From NCBI GenBank assembly GCA_022747635.1, contig JAKTNV010000003.1, positions 98,622,454-98,686,453 of the forward strand: a DNA stretch of 64,000 nucleotides, in the 5' to 3' direction. The position numbers were made by a program, and so were the translations under genes. Below the pieces are notes generated by a model. It made no database searches. It saw only the letters and a program-made list of their open reading frames with translations, and had not been told where the DNA came from. This document shows, in pieces, positions 12,484 through 24,420 of this stretch (position 1 is the stretch's first letter; the number at the start of each line of letters is the position of its first letter). This DNA is from Hetaerina americana. Taxonomy: Eukaryota; Arthropoda; Insecta; Odonata; Calopterygidae.

Positions 12484-13735
12484 GTACGTATATTCGCACG
12501 GACTAGTGACGAAGGGGGATTCGCACGTGCATCTAACTCTGTCCAAACAATCCCGCCAACCTCCGCCAATCCCCGCACCTTGTCCGTGCTGGAAATTCTA
12601 AAACGCATCTGCTCTCCTCGTTCTTTTTCCCATCTCCTTTCCATCCTTAAACTCTCTGCTCTCTCACGTCACCGTTACAGACTCCGCGGATCTAATTGGA
12701 TCCCATACTTTATTGTGGCTTTGACATAACAAGTTGAAACTGTGGTTGGGTTTTTACTTAGCTGCATCGTGTCACCTGCTTTACGTCAGTTCACATTAAA
12801 AGTTAGGTTTTATTATCTGCGGGTTGATGAGCGACGGCATTAATAAAATGCAAGTTTCAGAGTTCTAGAACTTGGTGCTTGAAATGCATCGCGTCAATAT
12901 TTTCGCGATAGTTAAGTGGCGTGTCCTCAACAATCTGAAGGGTGCATGGTTTTGCCAGGCAAACTTATTGCCCCAAAACTGACTCCTAACTTGCTCAGCA
13001 TTATCTTACGTAGTAGATCTGGTTTAATTAGCAGTCTTGAAGGCAAGTTAACTTTTGGTAAAAGCGATAGAAGTAATGTTTTACAAGTTTATTCTGAAAT
13101 AGATTAAGGCATCATTATTTCAAGTTGTATAGAGGAAGTTAAAAAGTATATTTAAGTGTTAAAAATATTTCGTCAGAGGATTTTTTAACAGTAAAAATAT
13201 GATACCAAAGCAAATTTATTTACCTCTTTTTAAAGTTATATTTCAATGAAATAAAAATTGTAACTATTAATAATATTTTGGGCAGCATACATTGTAACAA
13301 ATGATGCATACAAGAATCAGAAACTTGAAAGAAATTATTTTTGAACCTCTTAAATTATCACTCGTTTCTGCTTATTAAACCAATTATATGTTATTCTTAT
13401 ACCAATATATAATTTTCGGCCTTTTTTATGATTTCCCTCTGTACAAATCAATATCATCTTATATTTTTAAATATTTTAATCGAGTTTATCGTAAAAATTG
13501 TATTTTTTACTTCCTTATCTTCACATTGGCATTGCCTCCAATTAAGTTCCGTAATGCTTTTAGGAATTACAGCTAAAAATAAATCCCTGATATGAATTTA
13601 AGATCTCATCATATGATTCATTAATTTTATTACACATATTTGACAACTCTTAAGAGCAAGAAGGGTGACTCATAAATTCCATTTACTTGTTATTCAAGTC
13701 TTGTTATCCGAGGTTTCTGCAATGACACAGGCACC
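12484..13735. other. spacer
   Basis: Short C-rich stretch to about 12700, then AT-rich DNA. No supported gene or repeat. Confidence 0.5.
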
Positions 13736-14450
13736 TACCGCTCCTTCCATTTCCTATCTCATTTTGCCTTTATAAACATGACACACGTCGTCTCTTTCTG
13801 CGAACAACTTCGCCGACCCAAAGGCGCAAGAGACATGTCTCCTAATGAGGAGAACGTGGTAGAAACAGACAGTCGTCGACCCAAGCTGACCCCCCCCCTT
13901 CTCTCCCCTTCGCCGCCCCTTAGTCCCCTCGCTCACTCAAACACATCCGCCCCCTCACTTCCTACACTCCCACCCTTCATCTCGCCCGTCGTCTCGCAGA
14001 CAAACCTCTTGTACTTGAAGCGCATTCATGTGCTCTCTCAACACGCTGCGTGGGAGTGGGCGAGCATGTGCTCTGAGTCTCCGAATGCAACTCCCTAACC
14101 ATCCCCAACATGTCCCTCATCACTTTTACCTCTTCCGCCCTGGCCCCACTCCCACTACCACCCTCCTCACCCTCAGCCTCTGTATTTCCCATCCCCACCC
14201 CAAGCTTCAATTCTTCGTTGCCATTGCCCTGTTATACTTGCCCCCTTTGTTCTTTTCTTCCCACCCTCTTCATCTACTCAACCCTTATTTGGTAACTTAT
14301 TCTTCCTGGGGGGACCCTCGTTATTGGCAAAGCTCCTCATCGTCCCCTATACCTTCCTTTTCCTCCCTCCGCGATATGCTTGGTTTATTCCGCTTCCAAT
14401 TAGCTCATTTCCAGCCTTTCCTTTTCTTTCCTTCATTTAGTTGTCTTCTT
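13736..14450. other. pyrimidine-rich island
   Basis: The plus strand is strongly biased to C and T, so several frames stay open for 60-190 codons and give low-complexity Pro/Ser/Leu translations. I treat these as composition artefacts. The same kind of island recurs across the window and may be regulatory. Confidence 0.6.
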
Positions 14451-15270
14451 TATATTCTCTTTCACCGTTATTTGAATGTTAGAACAAATGGAAAGTCAAA
14501 TTACATCCAGAAGGATGCATACAATTGTTTACATTTCCATTTTTACTTGGTTTATTTGATGATCAAGCAAAGTTTTTGTTGGAAAATCATGGAATAAACA
14601 TTAAGTTATAATCCCATGATATTCCATGAAAATGAAAACTCTGGAAGGCTTTCAATTGTTCATTATCAGAGTTGGATAATCACACCCTGATTTGTTAAAT
14701 AGATAAAAATATTGATTGTTATCGTCAGTAAACCTCGCCTTTCTTAAATTAGCCACTAAAACAATTAGACTGCCCTATTTTATTATTTTGCTTTAAGTGT
14801 AAACAGAATCCCTGAATAAAATTTCATAGTTCAGTGAGCCAATCTACTTTTCAATAGAGTCGGTAAGTTGTCGATTTGCGGGCGATGGGAAATACGCGGC
14901 TACAGAAATGAGAAAAGACATTCAGTGCCAGAGAGGTAGAGACGAGGAAGAGACGAGGATAAGTAATGGAACGGAATTCGAATGAACAAAAGAAAGGTAG
15001 TCCAAGCATTTTTTCTTCGCATCCACGAGGGACCAGCTCAATATATTTGGAAAAAAGCAAATGAGACTGCGATGAAAAGCTAGTTGAAAATTTTTTGAAT
15101 ATTAAGAAATTTAAACCCAGCATCCGACATAGATGTTGCTATAAGTCTGTTAAAAACTTTTTGCTGCAGTATCGTTTTTTTAGCTGTGTTGTATTTTTCC
15201 GTAGACAAACTTCAGACCTGGAGACATCGATTGCAACTGCATAACAACACTTTATTAATACTGTATCATA
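14451..15270. other. AT-rich spacer
   Basis: Nothing beyond short open frames is visible. Confidence 0.55.
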
Positions 15271-15273
15271 TGT

Positions 15274-15301
15274 ATAATATATACACACACACACATATAT
15301 A

Positions 15302-15343
<42 letters not shown>

Positions 15344-15375
15344 TATACATATGGATATATATATATATGTACATA

Positions 15376-15450
<75 letters not shown>
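15274..15450. repeat. compound (AC)n/(TA)n microsatellite
   Basis: A short ACACAC run leads into long TA repeats interrupted by ATGCACATATACATATGG-type units. All alternating Ile/Tyr frames here are translations of the repeat. Confidence 0.97.
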
Positions 15451-15453
<3 letters not shown>

Positions 15454-15513
15454 TTCGTCGACGTAACATGGAAGTGCCGAATAATAATTTGGACAGCAAC
15501 AAACAAACACTAT

Positions 15514-15627
15514 AGAAACACATAAAAAGAACACTCACTTCACTTCTCCATCTTCCGATGAAGATGGAGCAGGATTCCTTGGAAATGATTAAGAAATAAC
15601 GTGTGAGTGTTCTTTTTATGTGTTTCT
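15514..15627. mobile_element. foldback module between two TA microsatellites
   Basis: The outer arms 15514-15538 and 15603-15627 are a perfect 25-bp inverted repeat (AGAAACACATAAAAAGAACA...). Inside is a second hairpin: 15546-15555 (CTCCATCTTC) pairs with 15560-15569 around the loop CGAT. Long (TA)n tracts flank the module on both sides. The string CGTGTGAGTGT at 15600 recurs at 24217 in another module that also sits between TA tracts, so I infer a small repeat family. A CGATGAAG...GGAAA order inside is faintly like a hammerhead core as found at Penelope-like element ends; that part is weak. Confidence 0.6.
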
Positions 15628-15640
15628 GTATTTTTTTTTG

Positions 15641-15649
15641 TTATATATG

Positions 15650-15736
<87 letters not shown>

Positions 15737-15743
15737 GTATACA
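15641..15743. repeat. (TA)n microsatellite with GTAT interruptions
   Basis: Long TA runs broken by GTATATAT units lie directly right of the foldback module. Confidence 0.97.
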
Positions 15744-16960
15744 TAAAATTGTTTTAATTCTCATTCTGAACTTGAAAATATTTATTGGCTTTAGCCTCAC
15801 ATTCAAATATCGGTTATTTGAGACATATCAAAACTTACTTAATTGGAAATGCAAACGAGAATACCTGAGGTTAGAAAGGAGATAAAAGTTAAAAAACATT
15901 TTTAAATACGTGATGACTTTGATTGGAAATGATGAACGTGGAGTACTTTTGAGAATAAAGTTTGTATTGACATTAAATTGAATTAAAAGAATTATTTTAT
16001 TAAATTATTATTATAAAGAATTAAAGAAAAATTATGCTCCAAATATCAACAAATTACTTCCAAAAATATTGACTACATAGTACCTTAATTATGCATTAAA
16101 TATAAATATCGAAATGTTCGAAACGCTTAAATTTCTAAGTTGTAATTGTAGCAAGCCTTGTGACGCCAGCAGAATGTAGAAAGTGTGTGTTCATTCATAC
16201 TTCTTTCTTTTAAATAGAGCAGTACTTTTTTTCAGTCAAATTATGAGTATTTTATCAATTCAAATATTTTTAAATGTGCGGCAAAGATGACAGAATTTCA
16301 TGATTCTTAAATGAAAAAATTATAGCTTAACCGGCTGTGCCTATCTTGATTGACCGAAAACCTACTAATGTGATTTGAGTGCCGTCTTCACAAGTGAGTG
16401 ATTTTGTCCTGTGTAATTCATTCAAAATGCATCAAACTCATTCATCTAAATCTTCGAGGTAGTATTCCTTAGAATTCAAGACAGTCAAGCACAATCCCAT
16501 ATTCAGAACAGGTCAGGTACATTAAAATAGAAAGTGGATGCCTTTAAGGATAAAAATTATACTTACCCCCAAACGGCCGTTTAAGAGTGCAATCATTTAC
16601 CAAAACATTACAGGTAAAACGTGAGGAGAACAATGGGTCGAGGGAAATACGAAGAATTGTAACGAGCCGCATCCCGCCCCACAACCCATAACATTTTATT
16701 CTAGAGCAGGTAATTTTTTTTTTTATCGATTTATCTTCATTCCAGATTTTCCTGCGCCATAAGGTCTCGGGTCCAAAAACTTTGATGTCTCCTGGAATCC
16801 ATATGGAGAAAACCTACGAATTTCATATTCAAGTGTTCACACATACTGCACCCTTGACGACTCTTTTTTCTCATCGGGAAAGAGAGAGTGATTTTAGAAC
16901 AGTGAAAAGAGATCTTCCATCCACATACTGCGTCGTCTACGCAACTGTGAGAGAAGCTTT
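15744..16960. other. AT-rich spacer with a minus-strand splice donor
   Basis: Mostly AT-rich. On the minus strand a strong donor (GGGG then GTAAGTAT) starts at 16566. An exon ending at 16567 would come from the CpG island to the right, hinting at a divergent transcript. I found no clear minus-strand acceptor for it to the left. Confidence 0.35.
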
Positions 16961-18870
16961 TGATACCCGGTATGACCGGGCAAGTTATGGCGGCAAGCAC
17001 ATGGACTCTCGGCCGCCATCCGAAGCGGGCGACAGGCGGTTTGTTTCGCCAATGCACGAGAGCAGTCTGTTACACGCTGGGGGGAGAGATGGGAGGGAGA
17101 TCCGATGACGGAGCCGGCGGCAAGCCGAGAGAGAGTGATAGGGAACCGAGAAAGAGTTGCGGCGGCCGCCATCATGGATCGCCCTCCTCTCTCCGCTCTT
17201 GTGCATACCCCTAACACGGTGCTCCCCAAGAACCGGACGCAACACCACATCCCCAAATAGTGCGAGAAGCGGACGCTTGCTGGCGGCAGCGTCGCCCGGA
17301 GGAGGCGACGCCCTTTGCAACCGCTGGACCATCCCACTCTCGGCCCACCCACCGACGCCCCTCCCCTCCACATCCCTCCTTTGCCCCTCCCCACCAAAAA
17401 ACCTCCCGTCCACCGCTCCCCCGAAGGGGCAACCATCACCTCGTCCGCCAGAGAGGGTCAAGCCTGAAAAGGAGTATTTTTGAAAGGGTCCCCTCAACCC
17501 TCCGTCCCCAGCGAGTGCAACGGTGAGGATTTCCCGCCCGTCCCTCTTCGCACGACCACCTCCTTCTCTCACGCTCTGCCGAGCAGGGGCAGGGGAGCGT
17601 GCGAGAGGAGGCAGGACCGACCAGTGCAGCAATCCCGCAGAAAAAAAAGGGATTTTCTCTTCCTTTGCACTCAAAACCCACGTTAAAGGATCGCTTACTC
17701 CTTGATCTCCCTCCTCACGAATATATCCCAGAACGCACCTTCCCCGAGTGTGCGTTCGTAGAGTAAAAACCCATCCGCGTCTCAACGGTTGAACCCGCCT
17801 CCTCCTTTCCGATCTATTGTGTGCCACACCCCGAAATGGCCTAACATCCCCCTCTGTCCGCCACTCACTCCCTCCATGCCGCCTTCCCACCAACCCGCGC
17901 CATCCTACTTATCGGGGCCTAAAAGTTCGCAATCCCTCACCCCCACACCTTCACCCAACGATTCCACTCTCTTCCCACGTCCCCCCTCCAATCCCCCATC
18001 TTGCCATTACTCCTCCCCAAACCTCCCGGCGGCGATCCTGAATGCAATACCCCAACCCTCGCACGCGGTCGTCCTTCCATCGACCACCTACGCCCCCTCC
18101 CCCCACTTCGTGCCTTTCCCCACCCCCAGGACCCGGGGCTTCGCATCCGCCATATCCCGCCCTTTCCCCTCCTGCCGCTCCCTCTCGCCCCGCCCCCCTC
18201 CCCCCGAGAGAGGAGGAGGGCCTCCTCCCGTCCGCGCCGTCGCGGCGGCGCCCGCCGACGTCGCTGTCTTGTGTCACCGTCAGCCGGCCCGGACGGACGG
18301 AGAGACGGACGTCGGCGAAGAGTGAGCGGGGGCGTCGCTGACAGAGGGTGGAGGAACCAGGGGCACCGACTGAGTCAACCGCTGCCTTCCTGCTGACTGC
18401 TGACGCGTTGGTCCGCGGCGGGGGCATCCTCATCATTTTTCGACTCTGCTCTTTCCGGCGCGTCGGCCACGAGCTTCGCGGGGAAAGGGGGGCGCGGGTT
18501 AGGGGAAGCGTCGCTGGCAAGGGTCGACGACGGAGACGGTAGTCAGCCGACCCACACTCGCTGGCTCCTTCCTCCCACGTCTTACCACAAATCTCTCGTC
18601 TCCCTCCCTCTCTCTCCATGTCTGTATGTCTTTCTCTCTCTCTCTCTCACTCCCGGGAGCCGAGGCGAGGAAAGGAAGAAGCCCGGTCAGCCGAGACGGG
18701 CGGCCACTGCCCCGCCTGCACGACGCCTCTTCGTCGCCACGCAAAAACAAACGGGGTGAGTTAAAGTCTTCGACTGCGTTTGTAAACGTCACGCGCTCCG
18801 CTGGGCGGGAATCCTTCAAAAAGCCAACCTTTGGCAAGTATTTGTTAGGGGGGGTTATTGGTGGAATACG
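16960..18870. promoter_or_regulatory. CpG-rich island, likely promoter or Polycomb/Trithorax-type element
   Basis: About 1.9 kb is strikingly GC-rich and dense in CG dinucleotides in an otherwise AT-rich region. It contains several YY1/Pho-type motifs: TTATGGCGGC (16985), GGCCGCCATC (17011) and GCCGCCATC (17165). It also has a (TC)n run at about 18632-18648 that could bind GAGA factor. Many long open frames on both strands reflect scarcity of stops in GC-rich DNA and match no protein family I know. A strong donor, GTGAGT, lies at 18756 (plus), and a minus-strand donor sits at 16566, so divergent transcription is possible. In an iab-4 context this could be the promoter of the iab-4 primary transcript or the 5' region of a Hox transcript; the sequence cannot separate these. 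Confidence 0.65.
18650..18755 (+). ncRNA. candidate first exon (3' part) of the iab-4 host transcript
   Basis: The exon end is set by CGGG followed by GTGAGTTA at 18756, an excellent donor. The 5' limit is unknown and given only nominally; the start site should lie somewhere in the CpG island. The next plus-strand acceptor with a good pyrimidine tract is at 19740. I call it non-coding because no conserved frame is visible. Confidence 0.4.
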
Positions 18871-19740
18871 CGGATTGTGACGGCACGCCTTAGGTTTCTA
18901 ATTTCGATGCTCCGGTAAAAATAAACTGAAACACTTGCTGTTGGTACCGATGGTTCCTTGTCAGTTTTACGCACATTTAGTCGGTGTTTTTATCTTTGCA
19001 CAAAAAATTCAGGATACTTCTGCTACAGATTCCAATGATGAAGTAGTTTGAGAGTATTTTCATAATATCATGTGCATATTCATGCACTTAGTTTTATTAA
19101 AATTTCAATTCATGCCTGTTTATTTATTTGGTTAGAAGCATTTGGAAAAGGTGCTTTGACTATTTTTCTTCGTAAGTTACGCCACTCTGTTCCATACGAA
19201 ATACGGTAAAGAAATACCTCAATATTTATTTTCTGTATTCCACCTTTTCTCTTGTAAGATGATTAGGCATTTTGGAAGTTTTCTGCATGCAGTTAGGGAA
19301 CAAATTCTATATATATATATCAATTTTCGTAACGTAATGAGTAACGTTAATTGTATTTATTAATTTATATTAACGATCTTTATGCTTGCGGGACCAAAAT
19401 ACAGAATTGGAAGCATAACCTTTTATCCGAGCAATCTCTCTCAAAAATTTAAAACGAATATAGCATATATTTGGCGATGAGTATTTCATGTTAAAACTTA
19501 AGCGCAAGACTTTTGAAGCAAAAGTGACTAATAATGCTTTTCTGAAGTAAATCTTAAATGCAAGAAAACAGAATTTTACTTCATAAAAATTTCCCAATTT
19601 TAGTATAAATTAGATATGTATTTTCTGTTAATTTGTCGCGTTTTTAGGTAATTCGAGCAGTTTGAGAGCTTAGATGGCACATTAAATAAACAACGATCGA
19701 AAAAATCTTTCTACGTTCCTAAATGTTATCCCTTTTTCAG
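18756..19740 (+). other. putative intron between the CpG-island exon and 19741
   Basis: It begins GTGAGT and ends TTATCCCTTTTTCAG, with a possible branch point TCCTAAATG near 19718. It is AT-rich and holds no other feature. Confidence 0.4.
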
Positions 19741-19810
19741 GTTCACCTTTATGGAAGAATTCTACGCCACGAATGAGCATCATTTCATCTATCAACTACT
19801 TCATCAAAAG
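19741..19810 (+). ncRNA. candidate exon (70 nt) of the iab-4 host transcript
   Basis: Acceptor CCCTTTTTCAG ends at 19740; the donor AAAAG then GTAAGATTT begins at 19811. Both are near consensus, and the enclosed 70 bases are less AT-rich than the flanks. Two of three frames are open, including one with an internal ATGGAAGAATTC. Joining to the exon at 31336 leads quickly to stops in both, so a long protein is not supported. It belongs to the same strand as the iab-4 hairpin 13.7 kb downstream. Confidence 0.5.
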
Positions 19811-20099
19811 GTAAGATTTTTCCTAAAATAAAGTGGATAAATTATTCTGCATTGGGAGAATACGTATATATCAAGTCTCAAATAAAATAATAGTATAAGG
19901 CTACTACCTACTAAATCGTAGTTACCAGTTAACAGTTAGTTTATCGATATCAGGATGCATTTTTGCGACCTATAAATTTCAATTCTTATTCACTTAATTC
20001 TAAATTAATAAGTTGCATGAGCATGAAAATTTTTACGGTTTGCATGTGAGTTGTCTGCCATAAATAAATAAGTGTGATGCTCTCATCTCCTTAAGTCTC

Positions 20100-21060
20100 T
20101 GTTACACCATACAAAGTTCCCCTAGCAACCTTTTCCCCCAAACCAGCCCATCTCTCAGGAATTTGATAAATTTCCTTCCGCTTCTCTGACTTGGTCAACA
20201 TCTCAGGCTGAAGCGAGGCTCTCTCCCACTAAACCTCATTGCTCGCAAGGGAAATTCCGCGATCTACATTGCAGGGATAGTCCACCAACCATACGTCTTC
20301 CTATCCCCTAGCGCATAACGTCAATAACGGGACGCTCTTTCCCTTTTTACTCCCCCCATTCCCTCGAAAAAACCTTCCCACTGATCCCCTCGTTCACCTC
20401 ACCCCCTCCAGCCTCCTCTCTTTCCTTCCACGCAACTCCCCACCCAACGCCACCTCGTTCTCCTTCCCCAACCCTCTCGGCACAAAAGGGATCCAGGGGT
20501 AATAAATCCCGACCTGGGACAGTTGCTCCTCCCCTCGTTACCCCCTCTCGCCCGCCCCCATTCCGTCCCGGCCAACACTCAACTCCTCCTTTTCCAGAAA
20601 AGCCCCTTCGGCTATTGACAAACCCACCCCACACCCACGAGCAAGAGGACCCCTCTGCCCGTGACCTCGTACGGTTAGGCATCCGCTTTTCCCCCCCTAC
20701 CCAATACCCGTCTGCTTCCTACTTCCCTCATCCCGATCTCAACGTAGACCTACCCTACCTCACTCACTAAACGTTAGCCTGATTTTCATGTATCCCACCT
20801 TACAGTATACTTCGTCTAGTTCCACTCCTTGCGCCAGCCGACACATGCCTCAGCCATCATACCTTAATTATAGTTGTAACATCCTCCTGCTCCTATTCAT
20901 TCCGAGGATTCTTCTCCCCATTCCATTAGGCGCCACCCACCAAGCTCTCTCCGTATGTATCCAACAATCCCCGCCCCTTCTTAGTGCCCCCAATCTTAGA
21001 AAGATGTCCAACCCGATTCAACCTTCATGAGATATTCCCGATGCTCTATCTATCCTTCTC
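20100..21060. other. pyrimidine-rich island
   Basis: The plus strand is CT-rich (Ser/Pro-rich open frames on plus, Gly/Glu/Arg-rich on minus). No motif beyond the base bias is recognised. It falls in the proposed intron after 19810. Confidence 0.55.
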
Positions 21061-22291
21061 TCTTTCTTTTTCTTTTCTTTCCTGATTAGGATTTACCTAC
21101 ATCTAATTTTCCACAAATGTGAATTGGTCCGAAATTCAGAAAAAAATACTAATCATAAATATGCTTAAAAATCGCGTGTATATATTAAGACACACAAATA
21201 CACATATAAACATGTATTATGCATAAATGTATATACACATCCATCTATAGCATATATAAAGATATTCTATAGAATTACAGGTAGACAAAGTGTAAATTGT
21301 TCCTTGTTTTCCTTCGGTGGCTTAAAATTTGGAAAATATTTATATTAAGCTTGGAATCAGAAAACAAAATAGTTTTATTGAGGTAATTCCGAATTAGCTT
21401 TATATGGTGTTATTGGCATTTTTCGGACAAAAATGAATGAAACCTTCAGCTGTTAGTAAGAAAGATACACTCTGCACAAGAACTTAGTTTATTCAATAAT
21501 TAAATCGTTCCGTTTGATATTGAAAACATATGGGTCCGAATGTTAGCGCACAAAAATATTCACATATTCAACGGCATAACGGCCAACATCCTTCTAAATA
21601 ATGGATAATGATTAACATTTTTTGGTTTATTTCTCTAAAGATTTTATGCCTAATGGCGGCATTTAACTCTTTAAGAGAATTTAGCAATTGAAGCCCTTTT
21701 CTAACCACATTAAGAATGTTTTGATTCTGTGAAATTTCTATGACAGGGATGAATAAAAACGGTATTCCGAAATGAGAATCTATGTTATTTAAAGTCAACT
21801 TCTGACTTAAAATTTAGAGGGTTTCCATTATCAAGAGGGTCTGAATGTGAAGGAGGTAAAAGGCAAGATAAAGAAAAGGAACAGAAAGAGATGATTTAAA
21901 AGTGGGAGAGAGTAGGAGAAAAGGTTGGAAATCCGGTCGTATATTCAGACGTCTTATTTCCTCCTCGCTATCTCTCCTTCCAACTACCACGAAAAAATGT
22001 AAGCTCGTTTCTCGTCCTCATTCCCCACCTTCTGCTCAGCCCAGCCTTACTTACACCCTCCTCCAACACCTACCTATATCTTTCTCTTGAGATATAGGGT
22101 CAAAATGAAAGCCCTCTCTCCCCTCTCTATACCTCTTGACATGTGCTCACAGGGAAATGTACGAACCTAGTGCCAGAGAGATAAGTGCTCTATAGCGTGC
22201 AATCGGATTACTATATGTGGAACGGCAACGAACAAAAACGGTTTCTAATGGTGGAAACACCCGCAATAGGGAAATTCTCACGCTCTTGCAG
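21061..22291. other. spacer or intron sequence
   Basis: AT-rich to about 21830, then a mixed purine/pyrimidine stretch. No supported gene. Confidence 0.5.
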
Positions 22292-22349
22292 GTTACAGTT
22301 TTTCAGCGAGATAAATTTTCTATGTCTAAATTCTCAATTCTCACTCAAG
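22292..22349 (+). ncRNA. candidate exon (58 nt), plus strand
   Basis: Acceptor CACGCTCTTGCAG ends at 22291, and a second possible acceptor TTTTTCAG ends at 22306. The donor CTCAAG then GTAATTAAA starts at 22350. It could be an alternative exon between 19810 and 31336 of the same host transcript. Confidence 0.33.
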
Positions 22350-23334
22350 GTAATTAAATCTCCAGCCCGAAGCGTGGGTAATATAAAAAAAGAAGAGCTT
22401 TCTTCTACATTTTCATCAATACAGTCTTTACTTTCCTCTACAGTTATTAATGACTTCGTGTTTTTAAGCACTATTTAGCCACCACATTTCAAACTTTTTT
22501 CCACATTAAATTAAAACTATAGTTTTAAAAATATTATACGCTAGAAATAGGCCTGCTAATCAGGGAGAAAAACTCCCCTGCATATATCATGAAACATACA
22601 TAATTTTTTGACGGTCAATTCGTAAACCAACAAGAAAAATGTGATTGTCATAAGTTACAAGTTTTTAACCAAGCTCTAAACAGAGATTTTCATTCCTCAC
22701 TAAATAGTTCTACTCATGTAACGTAACCAAATTGACCGACAATGCTTATATTTAAAAAATATTTTAATATTCAACACAGTTATCCGTTTATTCATCGTAA
22801 AAGCAATATCAGTGCTGTCAAATGTGAGACCCCAATCAATAACCACCTTTCTTTAACAGTTTTTTTTTTAATTTTACCGTCTTTAAAATGGTGTCCACAC
22901 TTCAAAAGAAAAAATTTTAAGTTTTAGAATATGCAAGTAGAACCAACACGAAAATAAACAAACGTTGATGAATTTACACGCTATTGTCATTCCATTAAAA
23001 CTGTAATTGACTATTAAATAAGTTAAATAATATTTCCCATCAATCTCATATCTTCCATAGTTTCCAAAACATCTCTCCTGTCAAGAACTTAAACTCACAG
23101 CCTAAAGAACTTCACAGGAAGAATTTCCATAGGAACAAACAGTCACTCCGCGAAAACTGAGAGTACCAATGTTTTTCCTTACGTATTAACAAATATAGTG
23201 GTACTATGAAGAGAATACCAGCTGAACCACCTTTCATTCCTCGGTGGAATTCAATTCAGAGGAATTTTAAACGAAACGTCTGTCTTCGAAAGGAATACAT
23301 TGAAAAGCATTAACAAAGTTAAAATATGCCTTGA
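22350..23334. other. AT-rich spacer or intron
   Basis: No supported feature. Confidence 0.5.
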
Positions 23335-23945
23335 CTTCTTGAATTAAAAATGAACGAGCAGGGAGAATTGCAAAAATTTGAGCGGGGGAGCATAGAAGCA
23401 GTAAAGGGCAAAGGAAAAGAAGCAAGGCGGCGTATCGTAGTTGCAGAGGAGGAGGTGGGTATTCGAGGAGAGCTGTTGTAGTAAAGAAGGCAAATGGAAT
23501 TTCTACGACTGATATGAAAAATAAAACTCTTTGTCCTCACAACATTCTCGGAGGAAGACCCGGTGAAAGTGGAGGGGTTGGAGAGAGAGGGAAATGGGGA
23601 TGGAGAAAGACTTAGAGCATTATAGCCATGGGAGCCAGTAACACAGCATATAAAATAGGCGGTGGCGAAAGGGGAAGTGGAAGGTTGAGAGGAGGCGAGG
23701 AGACAAGGACGGAGAGGATGAGAGATGTGGGTAAATGAAAGGTCCGAGTGGAGGGGGGAGCAAGACTTTGAGGGAGGAGAGGGGTGCGGAGGAAGAAGTG
23801 AGTGAGTTGTGTCGGAGGAAACGAGAGCCTCTTTGCTTCACTCCTACCCGTAGACCCGCCCACTCCCTTAGCCACTCCTGCCTCCCGTCACCCAAGGAGA
23901 ATGAGTGTGGTAAAAAGGTAGTGGAAGGAAAGGAGTAAAAAACAA
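23335..23945. other. purine-rich island
   Basis: The plus strand is dominated by A and G with many GGAGAGG and GAGGAG strings. The long minus-strand open frames are low-complexity Ser/Pro/Leu and not genes. Confidence 0.6.
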
Positions 23946-24097
23946 AAAAACAGCGATTCACGAATTGGGCCCTCGATCAATTGGGGTGATGGACAGTTAT
24001 GAAATGACAGCCGAAAGGAAATGGTGGTCGATTAAAACGCGGAAAAAACATACGAAATAAAAAGGCGCGAGGAAGGTAGATGAGTTTTACGAACACA

Positions 24098-24121
24098 CCA
24101 ACACACACACACACACACACA

Positions 24122-24174
<53 letters not shown>
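24098..24174. repeat. (CA)n/(TA)n microsatellite
   Basis: A CA run is followed directly by a TA run. Confidence 0.97.
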
Positions 24175-24178
<4 letters not shown>

Positions 24179-24232
24179 AAAGCCTCTGAGAGGGCCGAAA
24201 GCTCGAACATTTTTACCGTGTGAGTGTCCTTA

Positions 24233-24234
<2 letters not shown>
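24175..24234. mobile_element. short module between TA microsatellites
   Basis: It begins TAAGGAAAGCC and ends GTGTCCTTACC, giving a short inverted repeat at its ends. The interior has CTGAGAGGGCCGAAAGC, resembling the CTGA...GAAA order of reduced hammerhead ribozymes found in Penelope-like retroelements. It shares CGTGTGAGTGT with the module at 15514-15627. I infer a common short repeat family; the ribozyme link is speculative. Confidence 0.45.
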
Positions 24235-24324
<90 letters not shown>

Positions 24325-24329
24325 TATAG
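24235..24329. repeat. (TA)n microsatellite
   Basis: Nearly pure TA repeat with one ACATATATA interruption near the end. Confidence 0.97.
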
Positions 24330-24362
24330 TAAACCGACCATCGGGTTGATTACTGTATTTAT
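24330..24362 (+). mobile_element. 3' tail fragment of SINE family A
   Basis: The bases AAACCGACCATCGGGTTGAT continuing into TACTGTATTTAT match the tail of the SINE at 54310-54340 (AAACCGACCTTTGGGTTGAT...). Only the last ~33 bases are present, with TA repeats on each side, so the body of this SINE was lost or replaced. Confidence 0.8.
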
Positions 24363-24364
24363 GG

Positions 24365-24365
<1 letters not shown>

Positions 24366-24420
<55 letters not shown>

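Noticed and set aside
13778..14597. Plus-strand frames of 106 and 189 codons in the pyrimidine-rich island
   Set aside because: Low-complexity Pro/Ser/Leu translations due to CT bias; no start or domain support.
15139..15885. Open frames of alternating Ile and Tyr at this and the other TA microsatellites
   Set aside because: They are direct translations of (TA)n repeats.
16985..17893. A 302-codon open frame on the minus strand in the CpG island, plus many overlapping frames on both strands
   Set aside because: Stops are rare in GC-rich DNA in every frame. The translation is low complexity (Gly/Arg/Ser) and has no domain, and comparable frames exist on the other strand.
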